Positions 40,701 to 48,902 of a stretch of 62,408 nt of DNA are shown in pieces. The position numbers and the translations under genes were made by a program. The DNA comes from an uncultured Negativibacillus sp. (lineage in GTDB: Bacteria; Bacillota; Clostridia; Oscillospirales; Ruminococcaceae): contig NZ_CALXIN010000004.1 of the NCBI RefSeq assembly GCF_944388365.1, forward strand, positions 1-62,408. The letters run 5' to 3'. The notes under the pieces are model-generated. The model was not told the DNA's origin, searched no databases, and was given only the letters and a program-made list of their open reading frames with translations. Positions within the stretch are counted from its first letter, which is position 1; the number at the start of each line of letters is the position of its first letter.

Positions 40701-42314
40701 ATGAGAGAGGGTGATTTTCTGCGGGCACATATTCAAGATAGAGTACCCACCCGACGCTCCCACAGGAAAAGACTGCTGAAGATTTTAACCAGCCGGCTTT
40801 TTATCGTGGGCGTTTTGATTTTGCTGCAGCTGTTGCTGCTGATTTTTGTACTGATCCAGGTGGGCACCATGCGCTATTGGATCAGTGTGGTTTTTAATAT
40901 TGTCAGCTTTCTGATGGTGCTGTGTATCCTCCCGAGGGAGGATAACCCTTCCTATAAGATATCCTGGATCATCCTGATTATGGCGGTACCGCTGGTAGGC
41001 GGAATTTTTTACCTGATCTTTGGCCGAAAAGTCAATGGAAAACGGATGGCACGCCAGATTGAGGAGTACACCAGAGCACTGCTGCATAAGGATCATGGAG
41101 CACTGCCGCGGTGCAGCGGCAGTACCTGTGGGGATTGTCTGGACGAGCTGCGCAAAAATCATCCGATGCTTGCCCGCCAGGCCGATTATATCAGCAATGT
41201 TTCGGGTTTTGAACTGTATCAGAATACCGAGGTGGAATACTTTCCCATCGGCGAAAAGTTTTACGAGCGGCTGTTGGAAGAACTGCGTGCAGCCAAAAAG
41301 TTTATCCTGCTCGAATATTTTATTATTCAGCACGGCAAGATGTGGGACAGCATCCTCAAGGTGCTGGAGCAGCGCCACGAGCACGGTGTGGAAATACGCA
41401 TCCTGTACGACGATGTAGGCTGTGTGGCGACGCTGCCGGCGCTTTACGGAGATTATCTCCGTGCAAAGGGCTTCCAGGTCGGCGTTTTTAACCCGTTTCA
41501 TCCGCGCCTGAGTTCCGCCACCAACTACCGTGACCACCGCAAAATCTGTGTCATCGACGGCAATGTCGGTTTTACCGGCGGCATCAATCTGGCGGACGAA
41601 TATATCAATGCACGGGAGCGGTTTGGACACTGGAAAGATACGGCGGTCATGCTGCGTGGAGAAGCGGTACAGAGTCTGACCGAGATGTTTTTGGAACTGT
41701 GGCAGTTTTCCTGTCGGGAAAGCCTGCGCCTGTCTGACTTTCTGCCGACCCAGCCGTGCAGCTGTGCAGGTTTTGTGCAGCCGTACGGCGACAGTCCGCT
41801 GGATTCCTTCAATGTGGCGGAGAATGTATATATGCAGATTCTCAACCATGCGCAGAACTATGTGTATATCACCACACCGTACCTTATTTTAGACAACGAG
41901 ATGGTGACGGCACTCTGTCTGGCGGCGCAGAGCGGAGTGGATGTGCGGATCATGACACCGCATGTCCCTGACAAGTGGTATGTGCATCTGGTGACCCGTT
42001 CGCATTACCGTCAGCTGCTGGAAGCAGGCGTGCGCATCTTTGAGTACACGCCTGGGTTTATCCATGCAAAGATGTTTGTCTCGGATGATGACACGGCGAT
42101 TGTGGGAACGACCAACGTCGATTTTCGCAGCTTTTATCTGCATTTTGAGTGCGGAGTGGCTTTTTATCTTTCGCCGGTGGTAGCTCAGGTCAAGGAGGAT
42201 TTTCTGCGGACGCAGAACATCTGCGAGGAAATCACACTGGAAAAGGAGCGTGCCATCAAGGCGCCGGTGCGTATTTTGCGCTCGCTGCTGCGGGCATTTG
42301 CTCCATTGATGTAA
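40701..42314 (+). CDS. cls: Cardiolipin synthase
   Basis: A 537-residue phospholipase-D-family enzyme. Two N-terminal membrane helices (residues 30-60 and 65-110) are followed by two HKD motifs: HRKICVIDGNVGFTGGIN and HAKMFVSDDDTAIVGTTNVD (with the downstream E/D). It joins two phosphatidylglycerols into cardiolipin. The start ATG 40701 has a weak ribosome site; the hydrophobic part starts 25 residues later, so a shorter start is possible. Monocistronic with terminator. Confidence 0.92.
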   Translation: MREGDFLRAHIQDRVPTRRSHRKRLLKILTSRLFIVGVLILLQLLLLIFVLIQVGTMRYWISVVFNIVSFLMVLCILPREDNPSYKISWIILIMAVPLVGGIFYLIFGRKVNGKRMARQIEEYTRALLHKDHGALPRCSGSTCGDCLDELRKNHPMLARQADYISNVSGFELYQNTEVEYFPIGEKFYERLLEELRAAKKFILLEYFIIQHGKMWDSILKVLEQRHEHGVEIRILYDDVGCVATLPALYGDYLRAKGFQVGVFNPFHPRLSSATNYRDHRKICVIDGNVGFTGGINLADEYINARERFGHWKDTAVMLRGEAVQSLTEMFLELWQFSCRESLRLSDFLPTQPCSCAGFVQPYGDSPLDSFNVAENVYMQILNHAQNYVYITTPYLILDNEMVTALCLAAQSGVDVRIMTPHVPDKWYVHLVTRSHYRQLLEAGVRIFEYTPGFIHAKMFVSDDDTAIVGTTNVDFRSFYLHFECGVAFYLSPVVAQVKEDFLRTQNICEEITLEKERAIKAPVRILRSLLRAFAPLM

Positions 42315-42323
42315 AAAATATGC

Positions 42324-42357
42324 AAAGGGCTGTCCTTTTTGGACAGCCCTTTTCTTT
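42324..42357 (+). terminator. cls terminator
   Basis: AAAGGGCTGTCC (42324-42335) pairs with GGACAGCCCTTT (42341-42352), followed by a T-rich tail. Confidence 0.85.
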
Positions 42358-42492
42358 CTGAAAAGCCGGTTTGCGGATTTTTGTAAAAAAGGAAAAAGAT
42401 TAGGGATGGTAATTTTTCTTGGAATATGAGATAATAGAGCGTGTTTGGGTATAAAACAAGGATAAAAAATAGAGGAAAGGAGGAGATTTTCC

Positions 42493-43428
42493 GTGATTGT
42501 CATGGATTTGGAATGGAACTATGGGACAACAGAACAATCGGCACCCGCAGAAAAGAGTTTGAAATTTGAGATCATTCAGATTGGGGCGGCAAAGGTGGAT
42601 GCACAGGGAAAAATCCTCAAAACCTTTGACCGTTTGGTGGGACCTAGTGTCTATCCCAAAATGGCATCTCATGTGGAAAAGCTGACCGGCATCACTGCAC
42701 AGCGTTTGAGCGGCGCACAAAAATTCCCGACGGTGTGGAAGGCGTTTTGTGACTGGAGCGGTGGAGAACAACAGATCATCTTTTGGGGAAACTGCGATGG
42801 AGCGGTGCTGCTGTCAAATCTCTTGTACCACGGCTTTTCCGGTGGAGAGGATCTGGAACTGTATGACCTTCAGGCGCTGTACGACTGCGCCTTTGTCAAA
42901 AGCGGACAGCAGACGGCGCTGGGCGGAGCGCTCGGTGCATTGGAGCTGACTCCGTATGGTCAGTATCATTCGGCACTGGCAGATGCAGTCAATGCGGCCA
43001 GCATTTTCAAAAGCCTGGGCGGAGAAGAATTTATCCGTCAGAATCAGCCAAAGCTGATGCAGCTGCTGGCACGACGTCATCGCAAGAAAGTCCAGCGGGA
43101 GGAACCTGGGGAGCTGTTGATGGAAAAAACGCTGGAAAACATCACCGACATCGACCAGGTGCAGCCACAGTTTGAACCGCAGCTTCATCGGTATATGAAT
43201 GCGGCGCCAAAACAGCTGATCGAAGGATTTTACCGCAATCACAAAAAGATCTGGGCATACCAGTGCGAGGACCGGTTTGTCAAGGTAACCAGTCGAAGCC
43301 GTCCGGCACGCAGCGGCAGGGGCAAGGATTTTATTGTGCGGTTTTATCAGATCGACCGCGCGCAGCTGGATGCATTGCGCCGGTTGAAGGTGCGCCAGGA
43401 AACACAGGTGCGCCGTCGCAGAAGGTAA
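42493..43428 (+). CDS. DEDDh-type 3'-5' exonuclease domain protein
   Basis: A 311-residue protein; GTG 42493 follows AAGGAGGAG. The N-terminal exonuclease domain shows the DEDDh residues: D (VMDLEWN), E in the same motif, D (FDRLV and later GNCDGAVL) and H...D (YHSALADAVNA). The extra C-terminal 110 residues include a basic region (ARRHRKKVQREE, RRRRR at the end), possibly nucleic-acid binding. It may act on DNA or RNA, perhaps as a KapD-like nuclease. Independent transcription unit. Confidence 0.7.
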   Translation: MIVMDLEWNYGTTEQSAPAEKSLKFEIIQIGAAKVDAQGKILKTFDRLVGPSVYPKMASHVEKLTGITAQRLSGAQKFPTVWKAFCDWSGGEQQIIFWGNCDGAVLLSNLLYHGFSGGEDLELYDLQALYDCAFVKSGQQTALGGALGALELTPYGQYHSALADAVNAASIFKSLGGEEFIRQNQPKLMQLLARRHRKKVQREEPGELLMEKTLENITDIDQVQPQFEPQLHRYMNAAPKQLIEGFYRNHKKIWAYQCEDRFVKVTSRSRPARSGRGKDFIVRFYQIDRAQLDALRRLKVRQETQVRRRRR

Positions 43429-43521
43429 TGGGCTCTACATAAAAAATGGATCTGCCAGGAATCTTTTCGGGATTTCTGCATATACTGACAAGGTGAATTT
43501 TTTTGTGAAGGAGAATCCCAG

Positions 43522-43674
43522 TTGAAGCAGCCTTGTCCGGCGCGGAATTTGGAACAGACCGACAACGATCCGCGCAGTTATCTGTCGGAAAGCTGTCGCC
43601 AATGGCTGGAGACAGCAGGCGACATCGACGATTTTATTTTCTATCAAACAGAACAGAAAATCAGTCAGCGATAA
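43522..43674 (+). CDS. Small 50-residue protein, unknown (TTG start)
   Basis: TTG 43522 stands eight bases after AAGGAG (43508-43513). The product begins MKQPCPARNLEQTDNDPRSY and is polar, soluble and without a signal. It ends at TAA 43672-43674 and is followed at once by a strong bidirectional terminator. The clean ribosome site plus terminator supports a real gene although the family is unrecognised. Confidence 0.55.
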   Translation: MKQPCPARNLEQTDNDPRSYLSESCRQWLETAGDIDDFIFYQTEQKISQR

Positions 43675-43676
43675 AC

Positions 43677-43723
43677 ATAAAAGAACAGAGCCTCGGTTTT
43701 TTGCCGAGGCTCTGTTCTTTTAT
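43677..43723. terminator. Bidirectional terminator
   Basis: A perfect 20-bp stem (43677-43696 with 43704-43723), core GAACAGAGCCTCGG, lies between the small CDS and the convergent binding-protein gene. Confidence 0.9.
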
Positions 43724-43729
43724 ACATGA

Positions 43730-44686
43730 TTATTGATATGCCTGAGGATAAGCCTGCTGTGCCATCGCTTCCAGAGCAGAAATCATCGGCAGACCACGCA
43801 GTCGGATTGCGGAAAAATCAACCGCAAAAACGTTTCCGTTCTGCACCGCGGTGCAGTTTCCATAGATTTCGCTCTGTTCAATCTCCTCCAAAGAGATGGT
43901 GTTGCTGTCATAGAACAAAATCTGTGGGTCAAGGAATTCCGCCTCAACTTCGGGATAGTTCCATCGGGAACCAAGTTCGCCGAGGTTTTGCAGTCCCATG
44001 GCATCCAGCAGCTGTCCTTCAAAGGTTTCTCCGGTGGCCATGGTCAGATCCAGCTGTGCAAGATAGACAACGGTTTTGGACCCGCTCAGTTTGGCGTATT
44101 CGGCAGCCGGATTGATGGCTGCTTCCAATCGAGCCTGAAAATCATTCAGAAACTCGGTGGATTTAGATGTGCCTTCCAGACCATAGCAGAGAGTAAACAG
44201 CTGACGATAACGGTCGTAAATCTCCTCCAGTGTCTGCGGCTGTGAGAAGGTGATGACTTCGATCTGCTGCTCCTTCAGCGCATCCACCTGACTTTGGCGC
44301 AGAGGAGAGGAGGTGATTACCCAATCGGGTTTGGAGGCGATAATCTGGTCAAGGTCGGGATCGAGGCTGGTTCCGCAGGATTTGGCACCGGAGACAGCGA
44401 CATCCTGTGGAGCGTCGTCGCACACGCCGCTGATGAGGCTGGCGGCACCCATGTCGCCCAAAGCCTGTACCAAATCAGCGGACAGAACGGTCAGACGCCG
44501 TGGACGGGTGGAGATGAGGTAACTGTTGTCCGAAAGCTCCAGACGGACGGGGAAGGACTCGGTTTGTGTCAGCTCGGAAAGATATTCGCCGGAATCCTGG
44601 CTCTCTGGTGAGGAGCAGGCTCCGAATGACAGAACCATCACCAGACCGAGCAGCATCGAGCAGAGGTGTTTGATGAAAATGTTCAT
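43730..44686 (-). CDS. Lipoprotein substrate-binding protein, iron/cobalamin (BtuF/FhuD) type
   Basis: A 318-residue lipoprotein. The signal ends in a lipobox (FGACSS) with Cys about residue 24. The TroA-like fold is visible: RPRRLTVLSADLVQALGDMG near the start, then SLDPDLDQIIASKPDWVITSSPL, a long central helix, and a C-terminal QILFYDSNTIS. It binds Fe-siderophore, haem or corrinoid. No permease or ATPase gene lies beside it, so it is an orphan unless it works with a distant importer. Confidence 0.8.
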   Translation of the reverse strand: MNIFIKHLCSMLLGLVMVLSFGACSSPESQDSGEYLSELTQTESFPVRLELSDNSYLISTRPRRLTVLSADLVQALGDMGAASLISGVCDDAPQDVAVSGAKSCGTSLDPDLDQIIASKPDWVITSSPLRQSQVDALKEQQIEVITFSQPQTLEEIYDRYRQLFTLCYGLEGTSKSTEFLNDFQARLEAAINPAAEYAKLSGSKTVVYLAQLDLTMATGETFEGQLLDAMGLQNLGELGSRWNYPEVEAEFLDPQILFYDSNTISLEEIEQSEIYGNCTAVQNGNVFAVDFSAIRLRGLPMISALEAMAQQAYPQAYQ

Positions 44687-44785
44687 TCCAAGGTCCTTTC
44701 TGTGGAGAATACATAATCCTTACAAATCTATTTTAGCGTTTGTCCTCTGCAATGTCAACGTTTGCAAAGGGTCGGTTTTTGCCGT

Positions 44786-44830
44786 AAAAAAAGGAAAGTC
44801 TTTCCATTTTGGATGGAAAGACTTTCCCTG
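44786..44830 (-). terminator. Terminator of the yedE-yedF-DUF3343 operon
   Basis: On the minus strand, GGAAAGTCTTTCCAT pairs with ATGGAAAGACTTTCC (44793-44807 with 44813-44827), followed by seven T residues (44792-44786). Confidence 0.85.
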
Positions 44831-44835
44831 TCTGT

Positions 44836-45102
44836 TTAACGAATGTGGTTTTCAAACACAGGAGTGTACTCCTCGTTTTCCACCAGATAGACGGTGTCGA
44901 CATCCTCATCAAAAATGTCCGAATGGACAAATTCCTGGATGTCTCCATCGTACAGGAATTTGACACAGGTGCCGCAGGAAGAACTGAGCTTTCTGGGAAC
45001 CGGCATCAGCATCGGCTTTTTGTCGGTGCCTTTGAGCTGGCGGGAGAAGTTCACCGCCGCAAAGTGGGTGAAAAAGGTTGCAATATAGGTCAATGTTACC
45101 AT
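44836..45102 (-). CDS. DUF3343 family, putative Se/S carrier-like protein
   Basis: An 88-residue protein of the DUF3343 (Se/S carrier-like) group. The motif SSSCGTCVKF puts two cysteines at residues 43 and 46, the likely thiol/selenol carrier site. The N-terminus YIATFFTHFAAVNFSR is typical. The start is at ATG 45102, but a TTG three codons later (45093) fits the ribosome site AGAAGG better. Third gene of the YedE/YedF operon; the context strongly supports a role in selenium or sulfur trafficking. Confidence 0.8.
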   Translation of the reverse strand: MVTLTYIATFFTHFAAVNFSRQLKGTDKKPMLMPVPRKLSSSCGTCVKFLYDGDIQEFVHSDIFDEDVDTVYLVENEEYTPVFENHIR

Positions 45103-45150
45103 CCTTCTTTTGACAGCGTCAAACGCGCAGAATCACGCCAGCGAAAACAA

Positions 45151-45366
45151 CTATTTGCTCAGGGTCAGGTGATAGTCGTCTCCATCCTCGGTGACCTTGA
45201 CCTGGAAGCCTGCATTCTGTGCAAAACGGGTGACGTTTTCTTTTGCAGTGCCGTTGTCAACGATGACCTCATAGCTCTTGCCGCCTTTTTCAACGGCTTT
45301 TTTGGTCATCAGAACCGGCTGTGGACAGGAAAGTCCGCGTGCATCTACGATCTGTTTTTCTGCCAT
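45151..45366 (-). CDS. yedF: TusA/YedF-like sulfurtransferase
   Basis: A 71-residue SirA/TusA-fold protein. The conserved motif is RGLSCPQPVL with the active Cys at residue 14 (C14-P-Q-P17), the persulfide or perselenide carrier cysteine. It starts at ATG 45366 behind AAAGGAGC. In selenium-using clostridia the YedE-YedF pair is thought to deliver selenium to selenophosphate synthetase. Located between yedE and the DUF3343 gene. Confidence 0.85.
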   Translation of the reverse strand: MAEKQIVDARGLSCPQPVLMTKKAVEKGGKSYEVIVDNGTAKENVTRFAQNAGFQVKVTEDGDDYHLTLSK

Positions 45367-45409
45367 ATATTTTCAGCTCCTTTAATAAAAATAGAGGTAT
45401 CTTATGAAC

Positions 45410-46495
45410 TTAGGCGTCTTTTCTTGCTTTTGCGGTGTTGAGTGCTGCAATCGCCAGCATAACAACCAGACCGATGATGACAGCAACTTTACCGTTGATG
45501 GAAGGACCACCGATCGAATCAGCAGAAGCGGCAGAACCGGCAAGGCTGAAGTTGTGAGCAAAAGCAGCGCCGGCAATGTAGCCCAGTACGGTAACTGCCG
45601 AGTCGGTGTTGCCTTCACCGGTGAGGATCAGCTGACGCAGCGGGCATCCGCCGAGCAGAACAGAGCCAAAACCAACGATGAGCATACCCATAAAGTTCCA
45701 AAGATGTACCGAATGTGCAACCGGCTGACCAGCAAAACCGAGGTTGAAGTTTCCGGTCACGAGGTTGCCGATGAGAGCTGCGATAATAATTGTAACAAAT
45801 CCGAGCAGCAATTTCCAGTCCTTAAACAAAACCAGGTCGCGGATACCTGCAACCATGCACATACGGGACTTCTGGCAGAGTGCTCCAACAACCAGACCGG
45901 CGATCAGAGCGATGATAACTGGTGCATGCATCGATCCAGGACCGGATTCGCTGAAAACGAACAGCGAAGGAACGATCAGGAACAGTGCGAACAGCAGAAC
46001 CAGACCGGCAGGGAAAACAAATGCTTCGGAAACAGGCAGCTTATAGGTGCGTTTGAGAGAGAAGCCTTTGTTGAGGAAGAAGATGCCGACCAGAATGCCA
46101 GCAGCAAAACCGATAAGACCGACAACAGCGTTGAGGTCACCGCCGCCGATACGCAGAACCATACGCAGAGGGCAGCCCAGGAATACCAGAGCGCCGATCA
46201 TGACAAAAGCGCCCAGGAAGAAACGGGTAACCGGAGCAGAACCGCCTTTTGGTGAAAACTCCTTGCCGATCAATGCCATTGCCATAGCACCGATGACCAG
46301 GCCAACGATTTCGGGACGGAAATACTGAACGATTGGAGCGGTGTGAAGTTTGGTAGAACCGGCAATGTCACGCAGGAAGCAGGCAATACAGAAGCCCATG
46401 TTTTTTGGGTTGCCTAAAACAACCAGGGCGACGGCAATCAATCCGATGACTGCGCCGGTGGCAATAATGCCAACATACGTTTTTTTGTCCTTCAT
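45410..46495 (-). CDS. yedE: YedE-family putative selenium/sulfur transporter
   Basis: A 361-residue membrane protein with about ten hydrophobic helices, beginning MKDKKTYVGIIATGAVIG. Two signature regions, FLGCPLRMVLRIGGGDLNA and LLGGCPLRQLILTGEGNTDSAV, form the internally duplicated cysteine-containing gates of the YedE/YeeE family (here annotated in selenium-using bacteria as YedE-related selenium transporter). The start is ATG 46495 with GGGAGATG upstream; a longer frame to 46558 lacks a ribosome site. It is the promoter-proximal gene, divergent from the desulfurase gene. Confidence 0.85.
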   Translation of the reverse strand: MKDKKTYVGIIATGAVIGLIAVALVVLGNPKNMGFCIACFLRDIAGSTKLHTAPIVQYFRPEIVGLVIGAMAMALIGKEFSPKGGSAPVTRFFLGAFVMIGALVFLGCPLRMVLRIGGGDLNAVVGLIGFAAGILVGIFFLNKGFSLKRTYKLPVSEAFVFPAGLVLLFALFLIVPSLFVFSESGPGSMHAPVIIALIAGLVVGALCQKSRMCMVAGIRDLVLFKDWKLLLGFVTIIIAALIGNLVTGNFNLGFAGQPVAHSVHLWNFMGMLIVGFGSVLLGGCPLRQLILTGEGNTDSAVTVLGYIAGAAFAHNFSLAGSAASADSIGGPSINGKVAVIIGLVVMLAIAALNTAKARKDA

Positions 46496-46763
46496 AAATA
46501 CATCTCCCTTTTTGAGTTGTGATGACGATCTTTGCTGGATTTTGGTAAAAATCGTCAAGTTTGGATCAAGTTAAGTGTATAACAAGTGAGAAAGAAAGGA
46601 AAATTGTTTTTATCAATTAAAACAAAAAAATAGATAGATAATACAAATAGTGCTGGAAGAAAAAAAGAGAGATGATATAATAAAGTTATAAGGAAAATGG
46701 GGAATTAGCGGGCAGGCGATGCACGGAACTCCCTGGCAAAAGGCAGGACGGAGGATATATATA
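46496..46763. promoter_or_regulatory. Divergent region between yedE and the cysteine desulfurase gene
   Basis: A 268-bp AT-rich spacer. AGATGATATAATAAAG (46670-46685) is a -10 element for the + side with no good -35. Several A/T runs follow the yedE start. No operator or riboswitch is recognised. Confidence 0.4.
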
Positions 46764-47921
46764 ATGAAAAGAGTATATCTTGATAACGGCAGCACCTCTT
46801 ATCCAAAGGCACCTGGTGTCAGCGATGCAGTCAAGAATTTTATGGACAACATCGGCACCAACGTCAATCGCGGTGGTTATGAGGAAGCATATGCAGCGGA
46901 AGATATTATCATTGAAACCAGAGAGAAGCTTTGCAAGCTGTTTCATTTTGACAAGCTGCGCAATGTGATTTTTACTCCGAGCATCACCTATTCGCTCAAC
47001 TATATTATAAAAGGATATCTTCGTGCAGGAGATCATGTGCTGGTTTCTTCGCTGGAACACAACGCCATGATGCGCCCGCTCAACCAGATGGTCGACTGCG
47101 GCGTCACCTTTGACCGTATTCCATGTACCCGCGACGGCGAAATGATGGTCGAAAAAATTGAAGAGATGATCCGTCCAAACACCAAAGCAATTATGATTCT
47201 GCACGCTTCCAATGTTTGCGGCACATTGATGCCGTTGGAAGAGGTTGGAGAAATCTGTGTCAAACACGGTATCAAGTTTATCGTGGATGCGGCACAGACT
47301 GCCGGCTCTTTCCCGATTGATATGGAGAAGATGCACATTGATGTACTGGCTTTCACCGGACACAAGAGTCTGCTGGGTCCACAGGGAATCGGTGGATTTT
47401 TGGTCAGCGATGAGGTTGCACACGAGATGGTTCCGCTGGTTACCGGTGGTACTGGAAGCATCTCCGATCAGGAGGTTCAGCCGGAATTTCTGCCTGACAA
47501 GTTTGAATCGGGCACCCAGAACATCCCAGGTATCTATGGACTGCATGCAGCGCTGTGTTATCTGGAGAAAACCGGCATTGAAAACATCCATGCACATGAG
47601 ATGGAGCTGTGCAAAGCCTTTATCGACAAGGTAGATGCACTTGAGAATGAAAATATTCGTCTGGTAGGTGTCCGCGATATGTCAAAACGCGGCCCAGTGG
47701 TTTCGTTTGACTTTATTGGTCACGACAATGCAGAAGTTTCCTTCCGCTTGGACAGTGAGTACGGTATCAGCACCCGCTGTGGTATGCACTGCGCACCAAA
47801 CGCACACAAGACTTTGGAAACCTATCCGCAGGGAACCGTTCGATTTGCTTTTGGTTTTAAGAACACGATGGAAGATGTCGATTATGCGGTAAATGCCATC
47901 AGAGAAATCCTCCAAAAATAG
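46764..47921 (+). CDS. Class V aminotransferase, cysteine desulfurase/selenocysteine lyase-like
   Basis: A 385-residue PLP enzyme; ATG 46764 follows GGAGG (46749-46753). The PLP Schiff-base lysine is in AFTGHKSLLGPQG (K about residue 204), the His in SLEHNAMMRP and the Asp in FIVDAAQTAGS. The active cysteine would be in the GISTRCGMHCAPNAHKT loop (C-x3-C). This loop form is that of the SufS/CsdA-like EF2568 family. Since it is divergent from yedE and just upstream of grd, supply of selenide or selenium from cysteine or selenocysteine is plausible. Confidence 0.85.
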   Translation: MKRVYLDNGSTSYPKAPGVSDAVKNFMDNIGTNVNRGGYEEAYAAEDIIIETREKLCKLFHFDKLRNVIFTPSITYSLNYIIKGYLRAGDHVLVSSLEHNAMMRPLNQMVDCGVTFDRIPCTRDGEMMVEKIEEMIRPNTKAIMILHASNVCGTLMPLEEVGEICVKHGIKFIVDAAQTAGSFPIDMEKMHIDVLAFTGHKSLLGPQGIGGFLVSDEVAHEMVPLVTGGTGSISDQEVQPEFLPDKFESGTQNIPGIYGLHAALCYLEKTGIENIHAHEMELCKAFIDKVDALENENIRLVGVRDMSKRGPVVSFDFIGHDNAEVSFRLDSEYGISTRCGMHCAPNAHKTLETYPQGTVRFAFGFKNTMEDVDYAVNAIREILQK

Positions 47922-48073
47922 GGTTACTTCTCGTTAAAAAAGTGACATGATGTCCTTTTTGTTCAAAGAACGACAAAGAAATTGTGACATACTGTCTGTT
48001 GAACTATAAAATAGTGTACAAATTGAATAAAAAAGTCCAAAGAAAACTTACTCTTCCTCCAATGCAAAACCTC

Positions 48074-48102
48074 TTGAAAAATGAAAGGAAATCAGCTATA
48101 AT
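48074..48102 (+). promoter_or_regulatory. Sigma-A promoter of the grd operon
   Basis: TTGAAA (48074-48079) and a perfect TATAAT (48097-48102), spacer 17 bp. The start site would be about 48109, giving a leader of about 335 nt before grdX that includes the glycine riboswitch. Confidence 0.75.
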
Positions 48103-48109
48103 AAAGCCA

Positions 48110-48215
48110 GTGAAATCGGAAATATCTATTGTAACTGAAAGGCACGATAGATAAAGTCGATATAACGGCAAATGGCCGTATCACGGGGAAAATAAAATAG
48201 TTTTTGGATGAGAAT
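48110..48215 (+). other. Unassigned structured part of the grd leader
   Basis: TATCTAT/ATAGATA (48123-48129 with 48147-48153) and ACGGC/GCCGT (48165-48169 with 48175-48179) form hairpins ahead of the glycine aptamer. They do not match a second glycine aptamer, so this is leader structure of unknown role. Confidence 0.4.
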
Positions 48216-48334
48216 CATGGGAGAATCTCCGTTCCGATCAAGGAAGGAGTGCCGTAGGGAATAAGCAAAAGGCTGCCAAACCTTTTGTAAAAATCTCAGG
48301 CTCAACACTGTGGTTTGACAAATCTCTGGAAGCG
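48216..48334 (+). promoter_or_regulatory. Glycine riboswitch aptamer
   Basis: The sequence GGGAGAATCTCC, then GTGCCGTAGGGAATAAGCA and the core AAATCTCAGGC, ending in AATCTCTGGA, follows the glycine riboswitch consensus (GCCGA-GG-GCA, then CTCAGGC, then CTCTGGAG). It appears to be a single aptamer, with the unassigned structured segment in place of a tandem partner. Glycine binding should switch on expression of the glycine reductase operon by preventing the downstream terminator. Confidence 0.8.
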
Positions 48335-48362
48335 CAAGCAGCCCTGCCATGAGGGTTAAAAC

Positions 48363-48402
48363 AGAGCAAAAGGCACGATTGTTGTTTTTTGCTCTTTTTT
48401 TG
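48363..48402 (+). terminator. Riboswitch-controlled terminator (expression platform)
   Basis: AGAGCAAAA (48363-48371) can pair with TTTTGCTCT (48387-48395) followed by a run of T residues (48395-48401). It is placed about 30 nt after the aptamer and 40 nt before grdX, the expected position for a glycine-dependent antitermination switch. Confidence 0.75.
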
Positions 48403-48443
48403 TATCAACAGACAAATCAGATTTGCGGGAGCCGGAGAAAAAG

Positions 48444-48824
48444 ATGAAATTTGTAATTGTAACCAACAATCCAAGGGTAAGAGATGAACTTGGTAAAGAA
48501 TTTGAAGTGGACTTTGCGGATATTACCTACCGCGAAGTGCTTTGTAAAGTCCGGGATATGATTTATGGAGGACACAAGCTGCTGACACATCCGCTTTCCG
48601 GATCTGTAAAGCCGAATGAAACTCCTTACAAATCCATTCTCGTCGACAAGCGGTGGGGCAAGATGGATCCGCAGGATGCATCTATTATTGAAAACAGCAT
48701 CATCACCGCCGACAAATTCAGCGTCAAGTTCCCGGAAATGCCGGACAGCGTCAGAGAAGATTTTCAGCTGATTGATACAACGCTGATTAAGAGTGCGCTG
48801 ATGAGCATTCCGGAAATTTTCTAA
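48444..48824 (+). CDS. grdX: GrdX family protein
   Basis: A 126-residue protein starting MKFVIVTNNPRVRDELGKEF. It has the GrdX pattern: N-terminal Rossmann-like strand, then YREVLCKVRDMIYGGHKLLTHPLSGSVKPNETPYKSI. GrdX is widely found as the first gene of glycine reductase operons; its role is not known. Start ATG 48444 after GGAGAAAA. Spacer to grdE is 78 bases. Confidence 0.85.
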   Translation: MKFVIVTNNPRVRDELGKEFEVDFADITYREVLCKVRDMIYGGHKLLTHPLSGSVKPNETPYKSILVDKRWGKMDPQDASIIENSIITADKFSVKFPEMPDSVREDFQLIDTTLIKSALMSIPEIF

Positions 48825-48902
48825 GCGCTTACGTTAAATCTTCAAAGTAAGGTTTAATTTAAGAAAGATAAAGGGTTTTATATTAACAAGGAGGTGTTCG
48901 CT

